NCBI RefSeq assembly: GCF_030525615.1
Contig: NZ_JAUNEJ010000001.1
Coordinates: 124,001 to 188,000 of the forward strand
Reading direction: 5' to 3'
Source of the DNA: Cutibacterium sp.
Lineage (GTDB): Bacteria; Actinomycetota; Actinomycetes; Propionibacteriales; Propionibacteriaceae
Length of the DNA stretch: 64,000 bases
Positions 36,748 through 45,405 of this stretch are shown here, piece after piece (within the stretch, counting starts at the first letter, position 1; each line of letters opens with the position of its first letter). Below the pieces are notes generated by a model. That model was not told where the DNA came from and searched no databases. It saw only the letters and a program-made list of their open reading frames with translations. A program made the translations under genes and the position numbers.

Positions 36748-37224
36748 TCACAATGACGTGATGGGTTCGGAGGCGGAGATCAAGCCACGAGCTTCACATG
36801 CCGCTCGGCCCCTCAGACGCGTCATTTCAGTGCACATGTCCGCTTCCCCGTTGAGCAGAGCGTCGGCCTGCGGGATTGTCACCCCGAGCATGGCAGCGAT
36901 GTCCTCGGTGTCGCAGCCGCTGTTGTGAAGAGCGAGGACCCTGGTGCGGGTGCTTCCTGCTGGAACGACTCTTTCTCGTGCCGCCTCGACATCATCAATG
37001 TTGACTTTGAGGATGCGCATGGCGTCGATGATGCGAATGCGTTGCAGGGGACGATCGCCCTGGCCGGCTAGTCTCCGGACGGTTGGGCTAGGGACGTGCG
37101 CGAGGAGGGCGACGACCCGCCACGGGACATGACATTCGTGGACGAGGGAACGGACGTGGAGGGAGAAATAGCGGGCATCGACCCACGCTGTTGACGGTGC
37201 TGAGGACTGTAGATCCGGTCTCAT
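36748..37224 (-). CDS. Possible DNA-binding protein with two HTH-like segments
   Basis: 158 residues. Two regions look like helix-turn-helix motifs: about 36-58 (WRVVALLAHVPSPTVRRLAG) and about 103-122 (CDTEDIAAMLGVTIPQADAL). The rest is helical and charged, with no membrane segment. I do not recognise a named family. It ends directly before the prepilin-peptidase GTG and is probably in one transcript with it. Upstream is an AT-rich region with a 17-nt palindrome, which could be its own operator. Confidence 0.5.
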   Translation of the reverse strand: MRPDLQSSAPSTAWVDARYFSLHVRSLVHECHVPWRVVALLAHVPSPTVRRLAGQGDRPLQRIRIIDAMRILKVNIDDVEAARERVVPAGSTRTRVLALHNSGCDTEDIAAMLGVTIPQADALLNGEADMCTEMTRLRGRAACEARGLISASEPITSL

Positions 37225-37319
37225 CGTGTGACAGGCCTTTCTGTCGCCGGTGTGTCCCGCGAGGGGTACGAAACACTCTTCTAATGGACATAAGTGCCTT
37301 CACACATACCTACTGTGAC

Positions 37320-37336
37320 AACAAAATTGTTTTGTT
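37320..37336. promoter_or_regulatory. Palindrome in an AT-rich upstream region
   Basis: AACAAAA-TTG-TTTTGTT is a perfect inverted repeat. It lies about 95 bp upstream of the HTH-like gene, within roughly 37260-37420, a stretch clearly richer in A and T than its surroundings. Two TGTTAC copies lie just to its right. It is a candidate operator or promoter region; nothing assigns the regulator. Confidence 0.35.
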
Positions 37337-37439
37337 ACATGATTGTTACGTTGCATGTCACGCCATGAGAGATACCTCACATATAGTGCCCATGAAAGGC
37401 GAGTTTTTTCACCGTTAAGAAAGTGGTGTTAGACACGCA

Positions 37440-37469
37440 GACGGGACCCGTCACGTGACGGGCCCCGTC
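37440..37469 (-). terminator. Hairpin after the sunset-domain gene
   Basis: A 15-bp stem with one mismatch (GACGGGACCCGTCAC against GTGACGGGCCCCGTC), about 40 bases beyond the stop at 37508. Confidence 0.7.
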
Positions 37470-37507
37470 CGAATGGTGGGGTGAGAACTCAGCGGCGGTG
37501 CCGAAAC

Positions 37508-38620
37508 TCAGCGCTGCGCTTTGGTGAACCCAGCGGCCTGGGCTGCCTCCTCGGTGGCAAACCACACGTCGGCGATGGTGCGGTCATAGCCGCCAGAACC
37601 GGGGACGTGGTACTTCATTGAGCGGTCATTGCCTTTGATGACGTAACCCTCTGGCGGGTTGTCACCAACATATGAGGTGGCCTTCGGCTTCTCGTCCTTC
37701 TCCTCAGGAGTCTTACCTCCATCCGGAACTTTGGTGGCACCGTCCTTGGTAGTCGTCTTAGAACGAGTGCCTTCATCGACGACGGCTTTGGTCTCAGCGG
37801 TTGTCTCAGGGGCAGCTGCAGCAGGTCCACCCTCGTCAGCCATGGTGGCTACGGGGTGAGCCGGAACTGTCTTGTCCTCGCCACCCTTTGGTTGGGGCTT
37901 GGCCACTGGCTTGGAACCGTGGCTGGTCTCGGCCTTTTCAGCAGGCTTGTCCTGGGCCTGTTTGGCTGGCTTGGCAACGGTCTTGTCATCGTCTCCGGGG
38001 GTCCAGGAATAGGTCACCTTGGGCTCGTGAGCGGTCCAGCCATCGTCAGAAGAACTCATGAAGCGTCGGCCGACGGCGACGGCAGCAGCAGATACTCCGC
38101 CGAGGATAGCCAGGGTGCGAAAAACCTTACGGAACCTGCTGCGACGCTTGGCTTTCTTGACTGCCTTCGTCTCAATACCAGCCTTGGCAGCCAGCTCGGT
38201 TGACTGACCCTTGAGGGCCGCCACAGCTGCCTGTCCACGGCGGGTAGCCTCTTCGACTGCAGGCAGGGAAGCGACCTTCTCGGCACGCTCCTCAAGCCCG
38301 GGCAAGACATCCTTCTGGAAAGTGTTGTATGCCTGGTGGAGAGCTGGGACGACCTTTTCCTGGGTGTACTCCTTCGAGACATCGAGGGCCTTTTTGCCCG
38401 CCTCGACGGCCTGGCCGGGAATGGGGCCGAGCTTCTCCGAGAGTTGATTGGTCAGCGGCGCGATCTTGCCACTGACGTGCGCGGCCAGCGGAGCAGCCTT
38501 GTCCTGGGCGGCTGTGAGGTGTGCGGCGGCGATCTCCAGCGCCTGGGCACGCTGCTCCTTGAGCGTGCTGGGGCTGCTTGCGGCGGCGGTCTTGCGGGAA
38601 GCCTTCTTCTTGCAGGACAC
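37508..38620 (-). CDS. Sunset-domain membrane protein
   Basis: 370 residues. A basic, Ala/Lys-rich helical N terminus of about 200 residues precedes one membrane helix ([18 protein letters not shown]). A long disordered Lys/Pro/Glu/Thr-rich stretch follows. The last 45 residues form a short domain ([20 protein letters not shown] then [15 protein letters not shown]) that I recognise as the sunset domain. The GTG at 38620 has GGAGG 6 bases upstream, which is much better than the longer open frame from 38788. The function is unknown; the layout suggests a membrane-anchored protein with an extended surface or cytoplasmic arm. Confidence 0.78.
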   Translation of the reverse strand: MSCKKKASRKTAAASSPSTLKEQRAQALEIAAAHLTAAQDKAAPLAAHVSGKIAPLTNQLSEKLGPIPGQAVEAGKKALDVSKEYTQEKVVPALHQAYNTFQKDVLPGLEERAEKVASLPAVEEATRRGQAAVAALKGQSTELAAKAGIETKAVKKAKRRSRFRKVFRTLAILGGVSAAAVAVGRRFMSSSDDGWTAHEPKVTYSWTPGDDDKTVAKPAKQAQDKPAEKAETSHGSKPVAKPQPKGGEDKTVPAHPVATMADEGGPAAAAPETTAETKAVVDEGTRSKTTTKDGATKVPDGGKTPEEKDEKPKATSYVGDNPPEGYVIKGNDRSMKYHVPGSGGYDRTIADVWFATEEAAQAAGFTKAQR

Positions 38621-38802
38621 GGTTCCTCCAATTCGTGTGGGATAAAGCTCGTGATCGAGCACCTTCCACGGTATCCGCCAAATGGCCTGCAGACCAGAGA
38701 TTCGCAGTTCCTGATGCTCACTGCGGGACCAATTCCGGCCAATGTCGGGTACGAGCCAGTAGTCTGGAATTGACAACATTTTTCTCATAGGAAGGCAGGC
38801 AG

Positions 38803-39315
38803 GTGGCCTCTACTGCGACTCTGCACACTAACCACGGGGACATCGTCCTCAACCTCTTTGCCGATCAGGCACCCAAGACTGTCGAGAATTTCGTCGGCCT
38901 GGCTGGCGGGACTAAAGAGTATGTCGATCCGCACACTGGTCAGCCGACCACTGGCAAGTTTTACGACGGCTTGACCTTCCACCGCGTTATCGACGGTTTT
39001 ATGATTCAGGGCGGTTGCCCCCTCGGTACTGGCACTGGCGGTCCTGGTTACCAGTTCGCTGACGAGTTCCACCCCGACCTGACCTTCTCAAAGCCGTACC
39101 TGCTGGCCATGGCGAATGCTGGCCCGGGCACCAACGGTTCTCAGTTCTTCATCACTGTCGCTCCGACGCCGCACTTGAACCGTCGTCACACGATCTTCGG
39201 TGAGGTTGCCGACGAGGAGTCGCGCAAGGTCGTCGACGAGATCGCCCAGGTGCGGACGGGTCGGATGGATCGTCCGGTAGAGCCGGTCGTCATTGAAAGT
39301 GTCGAGTTGTCCTGA
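38803..39315 (+). CDS. ppiA: Peptidyl-prolyl cis-trans isomerase, cyclophilin type
   Basis: 170 residues. Cyclophilin motifs are intact: [13 protein letters not shown] with the catalytic arginine, [29 protein letters not shown] and HTIFGEV. It has no signal peptide, so it acts in the cytoplasm on proline bonds in folding proteins. The start is GTG 38803 with GGAAGG upstream. It is followed by a terminator and then a rhomboid-like gene, a pairing seen in other actinobacteria. Confidence 0.96.
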   Translation: MASTATLHTNHGDIVLNLFADQAPKTVENFVGLAGGTKEYVDPHTGQPTTGKFYDGLTFHRVIDGFMIQGGCPLGTGTGGPGYQFADEFHPDLTFSKPYLLAMANAGPGTNGSQFFITVAPTPHLNRRHTIFGEVADEESRKVVDEIAQVRTGRMDRPVEPVVIESVELS

Positions 39316-39355
39316 GTTTTGGTTCTCGTGGGCCTGTCCATGAGAGCCAGGACCT

Positions 39356-39385
39356 GCCCCGAGGTGGCTGTGCCTCGGGGCTTTT
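39356..39385 (+). terminator. Rho-independent terminator after ppiA
   Basis: A perfect 9-bp stem (GCCCCGAGG/CCTCGGGGC, 8-nt loop) followed by TTTT, about 40 bases after the stop. Confidence 0.9.
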
Positions 39386-39435
39386 CGCTACCGTCAGTTA
39401 CCCGGGATCGACGCCGTTAAGACCAGAGGAGATTT

Positions 39436-40080
39436 ATGTCTGACCGCTGGAGTGAACACCCTGTCCGTTCGGTCCTTGCAGTATGTCCAGCCTCACTGGC
39501 CTTGGCCATCGTGACCTTAGCGGTGACGATCGTGGCACGATTCACGCCGTTGTCGTCGATGGTGGCTTCTGGAGCTGTGAAAGCCTACGACTTCCAGGTG
39601 TGGCGACCACTGGTCTTTTCCCTGACGACGTCATCCATCTTCGGCGCTGTGTTGAGTGGGCTGCTTCTGGTGCTTATCGGCCATCAGATTGAGCCCATGA
39701 TTGGGTCAGTACAGTTTGCGTCGCTGTACCTGCTGTGTGGGGTTGGGGGATCGACGGCCATCAGCCTTGCAGGCGCGTCGTACTGCTTCGAAGGATCGAT
39801 GTGTGGCTTGTTCGGCTTAATGGCCGCCTCAATAGTCGCCAAATGTGTTCAGAAACAAGACATTCGCGCGGATGTCATATTGCTGACGATGTTCATCATC
39901 TGGGCCATTGTGGTTGGGTCAAATACCTGGATCGCTGATATCGGCGCGGTCGTCGTGGGAGCAGTGTGCGGCTGGGCGTGGCTGCAGACTCGTTGGTCCT
40001 CATACCGTCGTCAGATCGGGGCAGGGCTGGCGATTTTCGCTGTATGTCTTGCTGCGCTCATCGTCACCTGGGTGGTGTAA
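39436..40080 (+). CDS. Rhomboid-family protein lacking catalytic residues
   Basis: 214 residues with six to seven membrane helices. The rhomboid scaffold is clear: VWRPLVFSLTTSSIFG (loop 1), LIGHQIEPMIGSVQFASLYL and CGVGGS. The active-site serine motif (GxSG) reads GSMCGLFG at 120-127, so Cys or Met replaces serine. In the last helix, where the catalytic histidine belongs, the sequence is IADIGAVVVGA with Asp168. Both catalytic residues are therefore missing and the protein is probably an inactive pseudoprotease that binds membrane proteins. Its last 81 bp overlap the convergent nuclease gene. Confidence 0.75.
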   Translation: MSDRWSEHPVRSVLAVCPASLALAIVTLAVTIVARFTPLSSMVASGAVKAYDFQVWRPLVFSLTTSSIFGAVLSGLLLVLIGHQIEPMIGSVQFASLYLLCGVGGSTAISLAGASYCFEGSMCGLFGLMAASIVAKCVQKQDIRADVILLTMFIIWAIVVGSNTWIADIGAVVVGAVCGWAWLQTRWSSYRRQIGAGLAIFAVCLAALIVTWVV

Positions 40081-41772
40081 GGCGGATACTCTTATGGCGA
40101 GTTCCTCAGAAGGCACCCAACAGTTCGCTGGCCATGACCACTCGCCATCGACGTCAACGAGCCGCACCCCAGGTTCCTCAAACCATGACGCTACCAACTC
40201 GGCTTCTTCGACAGTGCATGCCGGTAGACCCGCTGGGGGAGGAGTAACGGTCTCTGCTGTTGCGCGGATCGCGTCGATAACGGGCATAGGATCAGTCCTG
40301 GTACGGCATCGTCCGGCACCGGCCAGGCGCCCATGTCGTATGACGTGAATCTCCCAGAACGCACCTTCTCGACGGGCCGCCACGATCTCGTGACAAGACG
40401 CTAGCGACGATAACCGGGCACGGCGACGAGTAGCTTTCAAGGCTTCCCGAGCATTGTCGGTGTATTCCGCAGCGTCCTCGAACCGTTCCGCGTCAGACAG
40501 TCGAGCAATGCGTTCTGCGAGTCGGTTGGTGAGTTCACGGACGTCAACAGTCATGGCTCGACGAGTCCGATCGACGATAGCTGAATAGTTGACGTCGGGA
40601 TTCAGACACGGAGCGGAGCACCGGCCCATTTCAGCCAACGGACACCCATCAGAATGACGCGACAGTGGTCCGCTGCACTGTCGAAGGCCAAACGCTTCAG
40701 CGAGGACGGTAGCGGCGAGAGTCGCCGTTCGCCGACTCGTAAAAGGCCCCCAGGGAGGTTCAGAGCCTCGGTCGGCTCTCTGTATCACTGAAAGTCGGGG
40801 ATGAGCGTCGTCAGTGAGGGCGACCCACCACACCGACCCTTGGCGACGCGAACGACGGTTGTACCGTGGCTGATGGGCGTCGATGAGGCGCAGTTCTCGC
40901 ACCCCCGCTTCAAGAGCAGTCGAGCATTCTCGGGCTTTCACGCCCGTTGCGACTCGGACCATCTCGTCCATCCGCCGTCGCGTTTCGGAGGCTGTGAAGT
41001 ACTGTGACACTCGACGGCGAATATTGACTGACTTGCCCACATAAAGTACTTCGGGCGGTGATGGTGCCGGCTTGTCGAGACAGAACCAATACACCCCAGG
41101 GCGTTCCGGGAGATCTTTGGCCCACACCCGACGACGTTGCCGAGTCGGAGATACCCGGTGAGTCATTTCCAGAAGGTCTTCCAAGGTGGTGACACCAAGG
41201 TTTCCCACTCGTTCAATAAGACCGTGCAGAACATCGACAGTTGCACGAGCATCCTCTAATGCGCGGTGGGACGGTGTCGTCGTAGTCCGAAACAGCTGAG
41301 AAAGGGTGCCTAACCTGTAGTTGCGAACCTCTGCTCGGGAGAGGACGGAGCGAGCCAGAGTGAGGGTGTCCACAACGGCAGGGTTCTCCCATGGGTAGTC
41401 GTACTCGGCATACGCCTTTTTGAGGAAACCGACGTCGAAGCGGGCATTGTGAGCCACCAGCACGGTGCCCCTACTGAACTCTGACCAACTCGGCAGGACT
41501 GCCGCCAGCGGCGGTGCGGGCAGCACCATGGCGTTCGTGATACCAGTGAGGACTTGGACAGACGCTGAGATTGGCTCAGAGGGGCGGACAAGGGTCTGGT
41601 ATTCGCCCTCAACGTGTCCTCCGCACACCTTGACAGCCCCGATCTCGGTGATTTGAGCCGTACTGCTAGTACCGGTGGTCTCGAGATCGACGACGCAAAA
41701 GGTGACGTCGGGCAGAGGAGTGCCTAAATCGTCGAAAGACGGCTGTAAGGGTGCGGCACTCATGTTCTGCAC
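40000..41772 (-). CDS. DEDDh exonuclease fused to a UvrC-like GIY-YIG nuclease
   Basis: 590 residues. The N-terminal domain (about 25-190) is a DnaQ-type 3'-5' exonuclease with DLETTG, HNARFDVGF and HRALEDARATVD. A GIY-YIG domain follows (about 225-310: RPGVYWF, VLYVGKSVNIRRRV), then UvrC-like segments, a Cys pair (CSAPC) and a UVR-type helix (LSDAERFEDAAEY). The C-terminal UvrC nuclease and HhH domains are absent, so it resembles Cho rather than full UvrC. The role is probably DNA repair. I start at GTG 41772 because AGGAGG lies 8 bases upstream; GTG 41793 and ATG 41763 are alternatives. A homologue sits next to trpD and ripC in mycobacteria (from memory). Confidence 0.85.
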   Translation of the reverse strand: MQNMSAAPLQPSFDDLGTPLPDVTFCVVDLETTGTSSTAQITEIGAVKVCGGHVEGEYQTLVRPSEPISASVQVLTGITNAMVLPAPPLAAVLPSWSEFSRGTVLVAHNARFDVGFLKKAYAEYDYPWENPAVVDTLTLARSVLSRAEVRNYRLGTLSQLFRTTTTPSHRALEDARATVDVLHGLIERVGNLGVTTLEDLLEMTHRVSPTRQRRRVWAKDLPERPGVYWFCLDKPAPSPPEVLYVGKSVNIRRRVSQYFTASETRRRMDEMVRVATGVKARECSTALEAGVRELRLIDAHQPRYNRRSRRQGSVWWVALTDDAHPRLSVIQRADRGSEPPWGPFTSRRTATLAATVLAEAFGLRQCSGPLSRHSDGCPLAEMGRCSAPCLNPDVNYSAIVDRTRRAMTVDVRELTNRLAERIARLSDAERFEDAAEYTDNAREALKATRRRARLSSLASCHEIVAARREGAFWEIHVIRHGRLAGAGRCRTRTDPMPVIDAIRATAETVTPPPAGLPACTVEEAELVASWFEEPGVRLVDVDGEWSWPANCWVPSEELAIRVSALHHPGDDERSKTYSENRQPCPDLTTV

Positions 41773-42070
41773 ATTAGATACCTCCTGTGACACGATCGCC
41801 GCATACGATCTGGAACAGCAGAGAACAGCCTTGTCAGACCCCTGTTATGAATGAATGTTGACAACGGTCGCGCAGTGGGATGAGCGGTTCTCCCTGATAA
41901 GTTGCCCACTTTCTGAGCGGCGCATAAGATTCTCTCAGTCGGCAGGGGTGGTCCTGGTTCGACGACCTAATCACAGCTGGACAGATGATTCGGTGCGGCG
42001 TCATGACGCGGTTGACCGGTCAGGTGATGGTGAAGGGCAGACAGTGGGGAACAGGCTTGGAGCTTCTCAA

Positions 42071-43102
42071 GTGGGTGATGGCACTCCTCGACGTCGACGT
42101 GGCGTTGCAGTAGCTGCATTGACGGGGGCAGTCATCCTCGGCACGGTGGGATCGGTTGAGCCTGGGGCTCAGGCCGCTCCTGACTCCATCGATCAAGCAA
42201 AGGTTCGCCTCGCTCAACTTGATGAGCAGACCTCCAAAATCCAGGAGGACTACACGAAAGCTCAGGCCGCTCTCGACAAGGCCCAGAAGGATCTCAATCG
42301 TTCCCAAAAGGACCTCAATGCGCAGTCCGCCAAGGTTGAGGCCATGCGTAAAGCTCTCGGTCGGGTTGCGCTCACCGACTACCAGAGTGGTGGCGGCGTT
42401 TCTGCGACTACTCAACTCGTGACTAGTGGCGACTCCAGCCAGTTCCTGTCCAAGCTGGCGACTATGCAGAATGTCACCGACCGCACCAATGAGCAGTTCC
42501 AGGATTTCCAGGCTCAGCGAGCGCGGTTGTCTTCCCTGAAGTCGCAGGCTCAGGCCGATCAGGCCACGATCAAGGTTCAGCGTGACCAGCAGGCCAAGCT
42601 GCTGGCTGACGCGAAGAAGAAGGAGCAGGAGGCTAAGAAGCTCCTCGACCGGCTCACCGCCCAGCAGTCTGCTCAGACTAGGCAGGCCGCTCAGGCTCTG
42701 ACCGTCAAGGGTGATAAGGCTACGATTCCTGCTCTTCCGGAAGGGGTTTCCGCTCGCGCCAAGACTGCTCTCAGTTTCGCAATGGCTCAGGTCGGCAAGC
42801 CTTACGTCTGGGGCGGAACCGGGCCGAACGGGTATGACTGTTCTGGCCTCATGCTGGTCGCTTGGAGTAAGGCTGGTGTGGGTCTTCCTCGTACCGCAGC
42901 TGCTCAGTATGCGGCAGGTCGTCCGGTGGCGGCCTCCGACTTACAGCCCGGAGACCTTGTCTTCTTCTACCCGGGCATCACCCACGTCGGTATGTACATT
43001 GGTGGCGGTAAATACGTTCACGCCTCCAACCCACGTACCGGCATCAAGATTTCCGACCTGTCGCACCAGCCGTCATACCAGGGTGCGCGCCGCTTCGGCT
43101 GA
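42071..43102 (+). CDS. Secreted NlpC/P60 peptidoglycan hydrolase
   Basis: 343 residues. A signal peptide (about 1-36, ending GAQA) is followed by a coiled-coil region to about residue 245 and an NlpC/P60 domain. The catalytic Cys257 lies in YDCSG and His305 in ITHVGMY, with His317 as the probable third residue. The enzyme would cut stem peptides, probably at the D-Glu to diamino-acid bond, for cell separation; the coiled coil may inhibit or localise it, as in RipC. The GTG at 42071 has GGAG 8 bases upstream. The 280-bp leader before it is long, but I recognise no riboswitch there. Confidence 0.9.
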   Translation: MGDGTPRRRRGVAVAALTGAVILGTVGSVEPGAQAAPDSIDQAKVRLAQLDEQTSKIQEDYTKAQAALDKAQKDLNRSQKDLNAQSAKVEAMRKALGRVALTDYQSGGGVSATTQLVTSGDSSQFLSKLATMQNVTDRTNEQFQDFQAQRARLSSLKSQAQADQATIKVQRDQQAKLLADAKKKEQEAKKLLDRLTAQQSAQTRQAAQALTVKGDKATIPALPEGVSARAKTALSFAMAQVGKPYVWGGTGPNGYDCSGLMLVAWSKAGVGLPRTAAAQYAAGRPVAASDLQPGDLVFFYPGITHVGMYIGGGKYVHASNPRTGIKISDLSHQPSYQGARRFG

Positions 43103-43108
43103 TCTTCT

Positions 43109-44176
43109 TTGCTTAGCGTCGGAATAGATATCGGTGGCACGAAGGTTGCTGCGGGTGTTGTGGATGAGAGTGGCCGGATCGTTCGGCGTATCCAACTCCC
43201 GACTCCTTCCCGTAGCCCTGAGGCGGTCGAAAATGCGATCGTTGAGTCGGTTCGTGAGCTGTCCCACGGTCTCACCGTGTGCGCGGTCGGTATCGGCGCC
43301 GCTGGTTGGATAGACACCGAGCAGGCTTTGGTGCGGTTCTCTCCCCATCTGGCATGGCGCAACGAGCCGTTGCGCGATCGTCTTTCCGAGCGCATTACCG
43401 TTCCCGTTCTCGTCGACAATGACGCCAATGCGGCTGCCTGGGCCGAGTTCCGCTTTGGAGCTGGCAAGGGTTCGAGGGTCATGGTGTGTCTTACCCTGGG
43501 AACCGGGATCGGTGGGGCGCTGGTTATCAACGGCCGGATGTTCCGGGGCCGTTATGGCATGGCTGGCGAGTTTGGTCATATGACGGTTGTGCCCGACGGT
43601 CACTGGTGTCCGTGTGGAAACCGTGGCTGCTGGGAGCAATATGCGTCCGGGAACTCTCTGGTGAGGGATGCCCGCGCCCTGCTAGCTGAGGGTGCTCCCG
43701 GGGCTCAGGACCTCCTGTCCTATGTTGCCGATCGGGATCCTCAGAATCTGGTTGGTCCTGACGTCACCCGAGCGGCGGTGGACGGTGATCGGCTAGCCAT
43801 CGAACTCATTGCAGATATTGGTATCTGGTTGGGTCGCGGTATGGCGAACCTGGCCGCTGCCCTCGACCCTGACCTCTTCGTGATCGGTGGTGGGGTCAGT
43901 GCCGCTGGTGACCTGTTGCTTGAACCCGCTCGCGCGGTGTACGCGCGTACTCTCACTGGGCGCGGGTTCCGGCCCATGGCCGACATTCAGAAGGCTCATT
44001 TCGGCAATGACGCAGGTCTGGTCGGCGCTGCTGATCTAGCACGGCATTCCATCAGCGAGCCTCCGGGTCTGGCTCGCGGGTTCTGGCCGCGCCGACGTAC
44101 TGTCCGCAGATCGCGACGCACACTGCGGCAAAGCCTCGCTGAGACCCTGACCGGGCCAGTCGTTCGTGACAAGTGA
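43109..44176 (+). CDS. ROK-family glucokinase
   Basis: 355 residues. The N-terminal phosphate-binding motif GIDIGGTKVAAGVV, the sugar site VDNDANAAAWAE, LGTGIGGALV and the zinc motif CPCGNRGCWEQ identify a ROK sugar kinase. The GEFGHM stretch is typical of the family. It probably phosphorylates glucose with ATP or polyphosphate; sequence alone does not fix the donor. The start is TTG, 6 bp after the NlpC/P60 stop, with no obvious ribosome site, so it is probably translationally coupled. The C-terminal 40 residues are Arg-rich and unusual. Confidence 0.87.
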   Translation: MLSVGIDIGGTKVAAGVVDESGRIVRRIQLPTPSRSPEAVENAIVESVRELSHGLTVCAVGIGAAGWIDTEQALVRFSPHLAWRNEPLRDRLSERITVPVLVDNDANAAAWAEFRFGAGKGSRVMVCLTLGTGIGGALVINGRMFRGRYGMAGEFGHMTVVPDGHWCPCGNRGCWEQYASGNSLVRDARALLAEGAPGAQDLLSYVADRDPQNLVGPDVTRAAVDGDRLAIELIADIGIWLGRGMANLAAALDPDLFVIGGGVSAAGDLLLEPARAVYARTLTGRGFRPMADIQKAHFGNDAGLVGAADLARHSISEPPGLARGFWPRRRTVRRSRRTLRQSLAETLTGPVVRDK

Positions 44177-44183
44177 GCGGCCA

Positions 44184-44585
44184 CTACAACCGAGAGTGAT
44201 TGCCCCACGGGCCGTCGTCGCGGCGTCGTGTGATGGCTCGCCAGATGAGCAGGCCTACCCCTGCTCCCCCTGACGTGATGGCCAAGATGAGACCTGTCTT
44301 CGGGACGTTGATTCCCCCCATGGTCAGCAAGACCGTAACAATGCATATCGCTACCAGGACGAGTCCTGTTTTCGTGGCTGGGCTAGCCGGAGAAGGTGGT
44401 TCAAGAGGTAGCGGTTCATCGATCTCGTCAGGGTCGGGCGTTGGTTCAGGGGGGATAGGGGCTGGGGCGCGACCGACTGGTCGGTCATGGGGACGAGGGC
44501 GACCTGGGGCAGTGACAACTTCGCCGAATTCGCGAGCAATAAGCTGCTCGAAGGCGGCATCGACATTTTTGTCGTTGCTTTCCAT
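44184..44585 (-). CDS. Small Pro-rich membrane protein of unknown function
   Basis: 133 residues. The acidic N terminus (MESNDKNVDAAFEQLIAREF) is followed by a Pro-rich linker (APIPPEPTPDPDEIDEPLPL) and two adjacent membrane helices (LVLVAICIVTVLLTMGG and GLILAITSGGAGVGLLIW). It ends in a basic tail. The ATG at 44585 has GGAGG 4 bases upstream. It is divergent from the plsC gene and convergent with the ROK kinase gene. I recognise no family. Confidence 0.7.
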   Translation of the reverse strand: MESNDKNVDAAFEQLIAREFGEVVTAPGRPRPHDRPVGRAPAPIPPEPTPDPDEIDEPLPLEPPSPASPATKTGLVLVAICIVTVLLTMGGINVPKTGLILAITSGGAGVGLLIWRAITRRRDDGPWGNHSRL

Positions 44586-44645
44586 CATCCCTCCAACCGT
44601 CTGACAGCTCGAGGTACCGCTAGGCTTAGTCGCCGAGGAGGCCCC

Positions 44646-45401
44646 ATGTGGTACGAGTTCTTCAAGTATGCGCTCTTCGCGCCAGGAGTGCGAGCCCTGT
44701 GGCACCCCCACGTCATCGGCGCGGAAAACATACCTGCTGAGGGTGGGGCGATTCTGGCGTGTAACCACATTGCGGCTGTGGACCCCGTTGTCGTCGCCGC
44801 GATGATTGATCGGAAACTTACCTACCCGGCCAAGAAGGAGCTTTTCGCTGGCGATCGTGGGTTATGGTCGAAGGTCGTCGCCTGGTTTCTGCGCGCTATC
44901 GATCAGGTGCCACTCGATCGTTCCGGCGGACGCACTAGCCTGGCCGCGATAGGTTCGGTGGAGGACCGACTCGCCGAGGGTGGTCTGGTCGGTATCTTTC
45001 CTGAGGGAACACGTTCCCCCGACGGCCGGCTTTACAAGGGCAAAACTGGTGTTGCCCGTATGGCCCTGGGGTCGGGAACTCCTGTTGTACCGATGGGTAT
45101 CAGCGGTACCACTGTAAAGCGCAAGATTCTTGGGGTCCCGGTGTTGGACCATCCGACCATCGTCTTTGGTAAACCCATGCATTTCGACGTCCTGGCCGGG
45201 CGTTCCTCAGAAATCGCGGTACTGCGCTGGGTCACTGATGAAGTGATGGGAGCGATCAGTGATCTCACTGGCCAGGAATATGTCGACGTGTACGGATTTC
45301 GTGTCAAGCACGGCGACCTGAAGGGCAAGGACGTCTCCACGTTTGTTAAAACGCGACCGGGCGGGAAGCCCGTACCGCCGCCCGCCGTGACTAAGGTCTA
45401 G
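44646..45401 (+). CDS. plsC: 1-acyl-sn-glycerol-3-phosphate acyltransferase
   Basis: 251 residues. It adds the second acyl chain to lysophosphatidate in phospholipid synthesis. The catalytic pair is His41 and Asp46 in NHIAAVD, and the glycerol-phosphate site is FPEGTRS (118-124). PVVPMGISGT is a later family motif. GGAGG lies 5 bases before the ATG. The next gene starts 4 bp after the stop and encodes a degenerate relative. A homologue occupies this place in mycobacteria (Rv2182c, from memory). Confidence 0.93.
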   Translation: MWYEFFKYALFAPGVRALWHPHVIGAENIPAEGGAILACNHIAAVDPVVVAAMIDRKLTYPAKKELFAGDRGLWSKVVAWFLRAIDQVPLDRSGGRTSLAAIGSVEDRLAEGGLVGIFPEGTRSPDGRLYKGKTGVARMALGSGTPVVPMGISGTTVKRKILGVPVLDHPTIVFGKPMHFDVLAGRSSEIAVLRWVTDEVMGAISDLTGQEYVDVYGFRVKHGDLKGKDVSTFVKTRPGGKPVPPPAVTKV

Positions 45402-45405
45402 TCGT

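Noticed and set aside
41794-42070. Long leader before the NlpC/P60 gene, checked for a c-di-AMP (ydaO) riboswitch
   Set aside because: I could not find the conserved ydaO motifs. The leader may hold only a promoter.
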